DNA from: a virus | Virus record (IMG/VR): IMGVR_UViG_3300044634_000144 | Location: 1-39,520 of that record | DNA: 39,520 nucleotides | Reading direction: 5' to 3' (one strand) | In this document: one piece after another, positions 23,125 to 29,162 of the stretch | Layout of the letters: every line of letters begins with the position of its first letter | How positions within the stretch are numbered: the first letter of the stretch is position 1 | Notes under the pieces: generated by a model | Seen by the model: only the letters and a program-made list of their open reading frames with translations | Databases searched by the model: none | Told to the model about the DNA's origin: nothing | Program-made: the position numbers and the translations under genes

Positions 23125-23225
23125 TAGCGACCCCTATACTCTAGGCGACCTTGTAGTCGATTAACTCTAGCCACTAGTGCTATAATCGCTAAGGTCTGAA
23201 CCGCTACTAGTATCTCTAGCAACAT
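23124..23225 (-). CDS. Single-span membrane peptide
   Basis: A 33-aa product. Residues ~2-19 are hydrophobic (LLEILVAVQTLAIIALVA), followed by an Arg-rich tail, so a single membrane helix with cytoplasmic basic end. GAGAGG precedes ATG 23225. First gene after the promoter at 23251-23280. No family recognised. Confidence 0.6.
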   Translation of the reverse strand: MLLEILVAVQTLAIIALVARVNRLQGRLEYRGR

Positions 23226-23246
23226 ATCTTATCCTCTCTATTTATA

Positions 23247-23280
23247 CCTAAGTATAGCATACTTAGGGCATATAAGTCAA
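23247..23280 (-). promoter_or_regulatory. Sigma-70-type promoter with 9-bp palindrome over -10
   Basis: Minus strand: TTGACT (23280-23275), 18-bp spacer, TATACT (23256-23251). A perfect inverted repeat, CCTAAGTAT (23247-23255) and ATACTTAGG (23259-23267), covers the -10 and is a strong operator candidate. Drives the amidoligase/amidotransferase block. Confidence 0.8.
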
Positions 23281-23300
23281 GTACCCTCGACTTATGGCGT

Positions 23301-23350
23301 GTCGTAGTAGGGTATCGAACCCTAGAGAACCCGAACCTATCGGCTACGAC
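23301..23350 (-). ncRNA. tRNA-like 50-nt three-way element
   Basis: On the minus strand a perfect 7-bp stem (GTCGTAG / CTACGAC, 23350-23344 and 23307-23301) encloses a 5-bp arm TAGGG / CCCTA with loop TTCGATA, a close T-arm look-alike, and a short CCGA...TCGG hairpin. Only 19 nt separate acceptor-like stem and T-arm, too few for normal D and anticodon arms, and no CCA follows directly. So it is not a standard tRNA; it may be a tRNA remnant, mimic or processing element. Confidence 0.5.
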
Positions 23351-23359
23351 TATCGGTGT

Positions 23360-23689
23360 CTAGTTATACTCACCGACCAACTTGCGATAATTCTGCGCTT
23401 GCTCTTGCTCGAATTGTCGCCTACGCTCATCTAAAGCAATGGCACGCAACTCATCATTAGTTAGTGGCTTAGGGGTAGTAGGGCTTGCGACTTGCGCGAC
23501 CTTACGGCTACGCTTAGCCAATTTAACCGCAGGGCTATCCTCGATAGCCACGATTATATTGCCCGACTTATCACGCACGACTAGATTAGAGAACCTGCGT
23601 GAGCGTGAACCCTTCCACGCTTTACTGGCTCTTACATCTCTAGGCGGTGTAATAATACTACCACTAACCCCGAAGGGGTTATATGGCAT
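23360..23689 (-). CDS. Basic hypothetical protein, first gene of minus operon
   Basis: A 109-aa protein from ATG 23689, with GAGAGGATAACTA upstream. The N-terminal 50 residues are basic (SKAWKGSRSRRF), the middle is Ser/Pro-rich and the C-terminus is a charged helix (LRAIALDERRRQFEQEQAQNY). This suggests nucleic-acid binding, unproven. It is separated from the rest of the operon by the tRNA-like element and a promoter. Confidence 0.65.
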   Translation of the reverse strand: MPYNPFGVSGSIITPPRDVRASKAWKGSRSRRFSNLVVRDKSGNIIVAIEDSPAVKLAKRSRKVAQVASPTTPKPLTNDELRAIALDERRRQFEQEQAQNYRKLVGEYN

Positions 23690-23711
23690 TACTAGTTATC
23701 CTCTCACTAGG

Positions 23712-23808
23712 GGTTAGGTAATCAAGTAGTAATTAGGGTCGTGATACCATAGGCGACCTACTGCTACTAATATCTAATCAAGCCTAACTACTACTTGACT
23801 ACCTAACC
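23712..23808. repeat. 26-bp inverted repeat, 45-bp loop
   Basis: Arms 23712-23737 and 23783-23808 are reverse complements at 24 of 26 positions (two mismatches). It lies in the leader of the first minus gene, so the minus RNA could fold into a long stem just before its ribosome-binding site; as DNA it may be a paired operator. Confidence 0.8.
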
Positions 23809-23831
23809 TTATTTAATTGTATTACTGCGTA
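23804..23831. repeat. 28-bp direct repeat, copy A (copy B 23926-23953)
   Basis: Matches 23926-23953 at 26 of 28 positions with a 122-bp period. On the minus strand each copy begins just past a -10 box (TATACT 23837-23832; TAAGAT 23958-23953), so the duplicated unit is an initially transcribed or operator segment. Confidence 0.75.
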
Positions 23832-23860
23832 AGTATATCACGCTTAATCTAGTTTAGCAA
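23832..23860 (-). promoter_or_regulatory. Candidate minus promoter (proximal)
   Basis: TTGCTA (23860-23855), 17-bp spacer, TATACT (23837-23832), followed by repeat copy A. Good -10, moderate -35. Would drive the gene at 23689 with a leader that includes the 26-bp inverted repeat. Confidence 0.5.
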
Positions 23861-23881
23861 CTCGACACGCCCTAAGTTTAA

Positions 23882-23897
23882 TGTGATTTGGTTCACA
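23882..23897. promoter_or_regulatory. CRP/GlxR-type operator TGTGA-N6-TCACA
   Basis: TGTGA (23882-23886) and TCACA (23893-23897) form the perfect CRP-family half-site pair with the canonical six-base spacer (TTTGGT). It lies about 22 bp upstream of the proximal -35 and between the duplicated promoter segments, a place where an activator or repressor could act. Confidence 0.6.
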
Positions 23898-23925
23898 CTA
23901 TCTAAGCGACCTATCCGATACTGCT

Positions 23926-23953
23926 TAACCTTATTTAATTGTGATACTGCGTA
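23926..23953. repeat. 28-bp direct repeat, copy B
   Basis: Second copy of the unit at 23804-23831 (26 of 28 identical). Confidence 0.75.
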
Positions 23954-23981
23954 TCTTACCACGACTACCCCTAATAGTCAA
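23953..23981 (-). promoter_or_regulatory. Candidate minus promoter (distal)
   Basis: TTGACT (23981-23976), 17-bp spacer, TAAGAT (23958-23953), followed by repeat copy B. The -35 is identical to those of the two internal operon promoters. Confidence 0.5.
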
Positions 23982-24007
23982 TAGGTAATAGTGTGGTGTC
24001 TATCACA

Positions 24008-24021
24008 CGAACAGATGTTCG
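24008..24021. promoter_or_regulatory. SOS/LexA-box-like palindrome 1
   Basis: CGAAC-AGAT-GTTCG fits the Gram-positive LexA (Cheo/DinR) pattern CGAAC-N4-GTTCG. It lies just upstream of a TATAAT (24037-24042) and 27 bp beyond the distal minus -35. Confidence 0.55.
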
Positions 24022-24122
24022 ATTACTGGTGAGTAATATAATATAGGGTGATACCCCTAGAAAATAATTATTAAGAACTACCCCCCCCTAAGAACTCATA
24101 GTGTCGGGAGATAGTCAAGCCC

Positions 24123-24136
24123 CGAACATATGTTCT
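24123..24136. promoter_or_regulatory. SOS/LexA-box-like palindrome 2
   Basis: CGAAC-ATAT-GTTCT contains the perfect 12-bp core GAAC-ATAT-GTTC with the same four-base spacing as the first box, 115 bp away. Confidence 0.5.
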
Positions 24137-24208
24137 AGCGTTAAATTGTCGATAAATCTATATGTCTATATGTCGATATTTTGAGGGTAGGGTTATTAAA
24201 CTAGGGTG

Positions 24209-24262
24209 CGGGGGGCATGTATAGTATCCCATAAAATATTTCTGTTATATAATAGCCCCCCG
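24209..24262. repeat. GC-rich inverted repeat in AT-rich DNA
   Basis: CGGGGGGC (24209-24216) and GCCCCCCG (24255-24262) are exact complements 38 bp apart. It stands out in an AT-rich context upstream of terminase; a terminator stem, packaging site or other structural element are all possible. Confidence 0.6.
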
Positions 24263-24298
24263 TATATATAGATAAATCGGACATATTATAAGTATTTT

Positions 24299-24315
24299 AC
24301 CGAACTTTGTTCGGT
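24299..24315 (+). promoter_or_regulatory. Hairpin ACCGAAC-TTT-GTTCGGT
   Basis: A perfect 7-bp stem with a TTT loop followed by TTCTGTATTT. It resembles the two GAAC/GTTC boxes but with a three-base spacer, so a weak terminator is as likely as an operator. Confidence 0.45.
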
Positions 24316-24365
24316 TTCTGTATTTGAACAGGTTATCTATATATGTAATAGTAATTCCATATATA

Positions 24366-24394
24366 GGGAGTTGGCTCCCTTTATCCGCCAACTC
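24366..24394 (+). promoter_or_regulatory. Attenuator-like mutually exclusive hairpins before terminase
   Basis: GGGAG-TTGG-CTCCC (24366-24379) followed by TTTAT looks like a short terminator. GAGTTGGC (24368-24375) can instead pair with GCCAACTC (24387-24394), which would break the first hairpin. They share bases and cannot form together. TATAAT boxes at 24405 and 24412 follow, so the promoter position relative to the hairpins is uncertain. Confidence 0.45.
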
Positions 24395-24476
24395 TTATAG
24401 TATATATAATATATATAATGGGAGAGTTCTGCCCGTTTAGACTTACCGTTAAATAACCGTTTTACTAGGAGGCTTC

Positions 24477-26345
24477 ATGGGACGAAAGCCTGGCAAACAA
24501 GACATTCCCAAGGAGACTGCTAAGAAGCAGGTCCTGGAACTCTTGACCCAGGGTAGCACCATCACTGACGCCATGAAGGCTGTTGGTCGTAATGATGTTA
24601 CCTTCCGCCAGTGGTCGATGTCTGACCCTGAGTTTAAGGCTGAGGCCGATAAATCAAGACTTGCTGGTAAAGGTGTTAAGGCTGACCTTGCCAATCTGAA
24701 GGATATCTCGTTTGAGGATTTCTCCGAGCAATTCCTAGACACCAAGTTGTTCGACCACCATAAAGACTGGGTGGACCTTATTGAAGGTCGGGAACCCCGT
24801 TGGCTACATCCGTCTATGACCTACGAGCCTGCGGCCAGCAACCGAGTTCTAATTAACGTACCACCTGAGCACGCCAAGTCTACAGTCATCACAATCAACT
24901 ATGTGACCTATCGCATAGCCGTAGACCCTAACGTCAGAATTATTATCGTCTCTAAGACTCAAGGTATGGCTAGAAAATTTTTAAGTGCAATCAAGACCCG
25001 TATGTCCCATCCAAACTGGACTAAGTTACAGATGTCCTTTGGACCTAACGGCGGATACAAGGCTGACTCACCTACTTGGTCAGCAGATATGATTTACCTA
25101 GGTACTGGACGCGACTCTGGCGAAAAGGACCCTACGGTTCAAGCATTAGGATTCGGGTCTCAGATTTACGGTGCTCGCGCCGACCTGATTATCCTAGACG
25201 ATGTGGTGATGAACTCAAACTCACATGAGTGGGAAAAGCAAATTGAATGGCTTCAGAAAGAAGTCATCACCCGTCTGGGACGGCACGGAAAACTACTTAT
25301 CGTAGGAACCCGTGTCGCCCCTATAGATTTATATAAGATGATAAGAGATGGCGACCAATGGACAGGTGGCAAGTCTCCCTTCACTTACTTCTCCCAACCA
25401 GCGGTTCTGGAGTTTGACGAGAAACCAGCCAACTGGAAAACATTATGGCCCTGGACGGATAGGGCTGAGGGAGAACAGGATGAAGCAAATGAAGAAGGAT
25501 TATATCCAAAGTGGGATGGACCCTCACTCTTTACTAGAAGGTCTGAGGTTGCTCCGTCAGTATGGGCAATGGTCTACCAACAAGAAGATGTTGTCGAAGA
25601 CGCAATCTTCCCACCAACAGTCGTCGCAGGATGTGTCAATGGAATGCGAAAGCGCGGACCTCTCAAGGCTGGAACACCAGGCCATCCAAGTCGCGTTGAA
25701 GGTACTTACACAGTTATAGGTTTTGACCCTGCCGTATCAGGCAGGTCTGCTTTCGTAGCGGTTACATTTAACCGAGGTGATGGCAAAGTTTATGTTTTAG
25801 ATTGCGTAAACATGGTTGACCCTACTCCCCAAAAAGAGCGTGCTCTAATTGAAGAGTGGGTAGAAAGATACTCCCCTCAAGAGTTTCGAGTTGAAATCAA
25901 CGCCCATCAAAAGGCGTATCAGATGGACACTGACTTAGTTCAGTATTTAGCCCAGTATGGTTGTAAGTTAAATCCACACTTTACTGGTAAGAATAAATGG
26001 GACACATCATTTGGTGTGGCCTCTATGTCCGCCTTATTTGGCGGTCTGCGGGACGGCAGATTTCAAGATAACAACCTAATAGAACTTCCATCTAATGAAG
26101 GTTCTGAAGGTTTAAAATCTCTGGTACAACAATTAATTACTTGGAAGCCAGATACTAAAAACCCAACCGACTGCGTGATGGCCCTATGGTTTGCTATCAT
26201 TCGAGTACGTGAACTAATGCAACAAACATCCTTTGCCACTAAGTATGCCAACAACAGGTGGGCAACTAGACGTCAAAAGGATATGCGACACTCAATCAAT
26301 TTAGATGATGCCTTTGCTGAGCAATGGGCTGAAACTTACGGATAA
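24477..26345 (+). CDS. terL: Terminase large subunit with N-terminal HTH
   Basis: A 622-aa packaging motor, longer than most terminase large subunits. Residues ~14-60 form a helix-turn-helix-like segment (AKKQVLELLTQGSTITDAM), perhaps replacing the absent small subunit. ATPase: Walker A PPEHAKST at 129-136, Walker B LIILDD at 237-242, VGTR coupling motif near 277. The nuclease domain begins at IGFDPAVSGR (metal Asp), then EINA and a late DCVMAL Asp. Cuts and pumps DNA into the prohead. AGGAGG upstream of ATG 24477. Confidence 0.93.
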   Translation: MGRKPGKQDIPKETAKKQVLELLTQGSTITDAMKAVGRNDVTFRQWSMSDPEFKAEADKSRLAGKGVKADLANLKDISFEDFSEQFLDTKLFDHHKDWVDLIEGREPRWLHPSMTYEPAASNRVLINVPPEHAKSTVITINYVTYRIAVDPNVRIIIVSKTQGMARKFLSAIKTRMSHPNWTKLQMSFGPNGGYKADSPTWSADMIYLGTGRDSGEKDPTVQALGFGSQIYGARADLIILDDVVMNSNSHEWEKQIEWLQKEVITRLGRHGKLLIVGTRVAPIDLYKMIRDGDQWTGGKSPFTYFSQPAVLEFDEKPANWKTLWPWTDRAEGEQDEANEEGLYPKWDGPSLFTRRSEVAPSVWAMVYQQEDVVEDAIFPPTVVAGCVNGMRKRGPLKAGTPGHPSRVEGTYTVIGFDPAVSGRSAFVAVTFNRGDGKVYVLDCVNMVDPTPQKERALIEEWVERYSPQEFRVEINAHQKAYQMDTDLVQYLAQYGCKLNPHFTGKNKWDTSFGVASMSALFGGLRDGRFQDNNLIELPSNEGSEGLKSLVQQLITWKPDTKNPTDCVMALWFAIIRVRELMQQTSFATKYANNRWATRRQKDMRHSINLDDAFAEQWAETYG

Positions 26346-26353
26346 GGAAACTA

Positions 26354-28111
26354 ATGGCTCTTACCATTGAACAAATTGCAGCACGGGTTGAATCCCTTAA
26401 GTACCGTGCATCAGAGCGTGATGCTCGTGCAGGCGATGTGCTATCTGTGCGTCAGGGTAAAATTGCCGAAGTCTATCCAGATTTCTTCCCTGAAGGTGTA
26501 GACGCAAACGTAGTTGCAAACTTTATCGATATCGTAGCCCGTGACCTATCTGAGGTTATGGCACCACTACCTGCAGTTAACTGCTCTAGTGCATCACAAA
26601 CCAATGACCGTGCTCGTCGCTTTGCTGACAATAGAACACGCATTGCCTCAAATTATTTTAACAACTCTGACCTTCAGGTATCTATGTATACTGGAGCAGA
26701 TTACTATGTAACATATGGTTTCGTCCCATTCATTATTGAACTGGACGATGAAGCGAAGTTGCCTCGTATACGCGTAGAAAACCCTCGGATGGCTTATCCT
26801 GAGTTTGACCGCTACGGACGATGCATCTCCTTTGCTAAGGTATACTCATTAACTCTTGGAGAGTTAGTTGCTCAATTCCCCGAATACGAAGTACAATTAC
26901 TTGGTCGTTCAGGTTTCAAACAAGACACTAACACTCTAACAGATATCGTACGTTATTACGATAAAGACCAATCTGTGGTCTATGTACCTAGCCGTGAAAA
27001 TTTAGTTTTATCCCGTGCCAAGAATCCAATAGGCAAGATGATGGTTGTAGTAGCCAAGCGTCCTACTATTGATGGGGAGATGCGAGGACAGTTTGATGAT
27101 GTTATTGGTATTCAGTTGCTCCGCAATCGTTTCGCTATGCTTGCTATGGAGGCTGCAGAAAAATCTGTACAATCTCCTATCGTCGTTCCAATGGATGTTC
27201 AGGAACTACAACTCGGCGGAGACTCAGTTATCAGAACAAATACTCCAGGTGGAGTTAGAAGAGTCGAACTCAATATTCCGCAAGGTGCGTTCACGGAACA
27301 AAACTTGCTCAATCAAGAACTTAGAATTGGTGCTCGTTATCCAGAGGGACGAACAGGTAACGTCAATGCGTCTATTGTCACAGGCCAAGGCGTCCAGGCT
27401 CTCATGGGAGCATTCGATACTCAAGTTAAGTCAGCCCAAGCAATATTTGCGTCAGCACTTAGAGATGTAATTGGTCTTTGCTTTGAAGTTGATGAATCTA
27501 TATTTGACATTCAAAAGACTATTCGTGGTGTAGATGCTGGTTCACCTTACGCATTAGAGTACAAGCCAAGTAAAGATATCAAGGGAGATTACTCCGCTGA
27601 TGTTCGTTACGGTATGCTTGCTGGTTTGAATCCAGCACAAGGATTAATATTTATGTTACAGGCTCTTGGAGGCAAGTTAATCTCCAAGGATATGGCGATG
27701 AGAGAGTTACCATTCAATGTTAATGTTAGCCAAGAGCAAGAGAAAATTGAAATTGAAGATATGCGTAATGCTCTTATCTCTTCACTTCAAGCATACACCC
27801 AAGCCATTCCGCAAATGGCCACTCAAGGACAAGACCCTTCTGAGATTGTTACAAAGATTGCTAACGTTATTAAGTCACGACAAAAGGGACAGAGCATCGA
27901 AGACGCAATAGAACAAACCTTTGCGCCTAAAGAACAAGTTCCTCCTGCTGGTGCTCCAATGGTTGAGCAACCGTCCCCTGCTCCCGCTGCGCCAGTAGGA
28001 GGTCTACCTCCAATGGAAGAACAAGGAGTACCAGACGTTCAAAGTTTACTATCTAGTTTAACTTCAGGTGGAGCAGCAAACGCAAGCGTAAGAACAATTC
28101 GTAGACGATAG
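26354..28111 (+). CDS. Portal protein
   Basis: A 585-aa protein starting eight bases after terminase. Position, size and the segment order identify it as the dodecameric portal: helical N-terminus, NVVANFIDIVARDLSEVMAPLP, beta-rich GFVPFIIELDDEAKLPRIRVENPRMAYPEFD-type region, then long helices. The last ~70 residues are Pro/Ala/Gly-rich and probably disordered (PPAGAPM, PAPAAP). It forms the DNA entry channel and docks the tail and ejection proteins. Confidence 0.85.
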   Translation: MALTIEQIAARVESLKYRASERDARAGDVLSVRQGKIAEVYPDFFPEGVDANVVANFIDIVARDLSEVMAPLPAVNCSSASQTNDRARRFADNRTRIASNYFNNSDLQVSMYTGADYYVTYGFVPFIIELDDEAKLPRIRVENPRMAYPEFDRYGRCISFAKVYSLTLGELVAQFPEYEVQLLGRSGFKQDTNTLTDIVRYYDKDQSVVYVPSRENLVLSRAKNPIGKMMVVVAKRPTIDGEMRGQFDDVIGIQLLRNRFAMLAMEAAEKSVQSPIVVPMDVQELQLGGDSVIRTNTPGGVRRVELNIPQGAFTEQNLLNQELRIGARYPEGRTGNVNASIVTGQGVQALMGAFDTQVKSAQAIFASALRDVIGLCFEVDESIFDIQKTIRGVDAGSPYALEYKPSKDIKGDYSADVRYGMLAGLNPAQGLIFMLQALGGKLISKDMAMRELPFNVNVSQEQEKIEIEDMRNALISSLQAYTQAIPQMATQGQDPSEIVTKIANVIKSRQKGQSIEDAIEQTFAPKEQVPPAGAPMVEQPSPAPAAPVGGLPPMEEQGVPDVQSLLSSLTSGGAANASVRTIRRR

Positions 28112-28128
28112 CAGCAGAGGGGGACATC

Positions 28129-28698
28129 ATGACAACACTTGCTGCTATACAAGGCGACGGATGGTGTGTTATCGGAAGCGATTCACGTTCATCTGATGAA
28201 TCTGGTCGTCCAATTGAAATGGCAACACACAAAGTAATTGAAAACAATGGAGTGTTGATTGCAGGTTCTGGTTCTGGTAGAGGTTCAAACTTATTACAGT
28301 TTGGATGGAAACCACCTAAACCTAAACTAAGTGAAGACCTAGATGTCTTTATGACTAAAAGATTTATACCATCTATGAGAAAATTATTCATAGATGCAGG
28401 TTATGATATGAAAGAAGATGGGGACCATGCTTCGCACGATTCGCAATTCATTATTGGCATTCGCGGTATACTTTATCCTATTTTTGAGGATTACAGTTGG
28501 GACCGTGATGTTCGTGGCGTTTATTATTCTGGCTCTGGCAGCGATGTTGCCCTTGGTGCTATGGAGGCTCTTGGAGTACGCAACGTTAGCAACGCTGATA
28601 AAGCAGAAAAAATTATTAGGAAGTCAATCGAAATAGCAAGTAAGTGGGATATCTATTCAAGTGGTCCCATTATAACTAAAATACAATATTCTAAGTAG
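28129..28698 (+). CDS. Proteasome beta/HslV-like Ntn hydrolase
   Basis: A 189-aa protein. After Met removal the N-terminus is Thr-Thr-Leu, as in proteasome beta subunits. In mature numbering Asp17 and Arg19 (SDSR) match the conserved residues, a Lys at 34 (THKV) is the Lys33 candidate, GVLIAGSGSG follows, and SGSGSDVALGAMEAL (134-148) matches the Ser129 region. It lies between portal and the internal virion genes, where a maturation protease would be expected, and no other protease is seen. I infer a prohead protease or modulator of the host proteasome. Confidence 0.75.
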   Translation: MTTLAAIQGDGWCVIGSDSRSSDESGRPIEMATHKVIENNGVLIAGSGSGRGSNLLQFGWKPPKPKLSEDLDVFMTKRFIPSMRKLFIDAGYDMKEDGDHASHDSQFIIGIRGILYPIFEDYSWDRDVRGVYYSGSGSDVALGAMEALGVRNVSNADKAEKIIRKSIEIASKWDIYSSGPIITKIQYSK

Positions 28699-28706
28699 GA
28701 GGAACA

Positions 28707-29162
28707 ATGGCTGAAAATCGCGGAGGACCTCGTCCAACAGCACCACAAAATAATCCTGCCAATGTTTCTGCAACAGGTGGCGCAGGACAATCTGGTACAC
28801 AAGGTGCTAAATATTATTCAGGTTTACCTTATGGGCAAGGACAGGCTATGATGGAGCAACAGAAGGCAGCACCTATGGCTGCAGGTAGACCAGCGCCAAT
28901 TATGAACCCTATTGATTCTTTTCCTGCCCCTATGCCACTATCCGAAGCATCATCAATGCCAGATGTTCCAGTAACTGATGGAGCAGCATTGGGCGCTGGT
29001 GCAGGCATGGAGGCTTTGACAATGCCAGGTGTACAAGACAACGATGTTGAAAAACAAAGACTATTATCATATCTACCAGCACTGGAGGCAGCCGCACAAA
29101 GCCCAAATTCATCACAAGCATTCCGTAATTATGTGAGAATTCTAAGGGCTAATCTTCTATGA
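28707..29162 (+). CDS. Pro/Ala/Gly-rich structural protein
   Basis: A 151-aa low-complexity protein. The first ~110 residues are disordered (GGPRPTAPQNN, GAGQSGTQG, many Pro, Met); residues ~112-151 form a helix (VEKQRLLSYLPALEAAAQ...YVRILRANLL). AGGAGG-like site (AGGAGGAACA) upstream. ATGA overlap with the giant gene after it suggests they work together. No family recognised. Confidence 0.65.
   Translation: MAENRGGPRPTAPQNNPANVSATGGAGQSGTQGAKYYSGLPYGQGQAMMEQQKAAPMAAGRPAPIMNPIDSFPAPMPLSEASSMPDVPVTDGAALGAGAGMEALTMPGVQDNDVEKQRLLSYLPALEAAAQSPNSSQAFRNYVRILRANLL

Larger units (their letters stand above)
23690..24476. promoter_or_regulatory. Divergent non-coding control region
   Basis: A 787-bp stretch without a credible gene, between the minus operon (leftward) and the terminase operon (rightward). 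It is rich in A and T with G and C runs, and contains the palindromes, promoters, duplicated segments and hairpins listed separately. AGGAGG just before 24477 serves the terminase gene. It may also hold the packaging site or replication origin, but no specific signature proves this. Confidence 0.7.

Noticed and set aside
23301-23350. attP in a tRNA 3' end
   Set aside because: No integrase or recombinase is recognisable in the complete genome, and the end stem is a complete 7-bp pair rather than a tRNA half.
24081-24088. Run of eight C
   Set aside because: Homopolymer only; length may be a sequencing artefact and it pairs with no clear partner.
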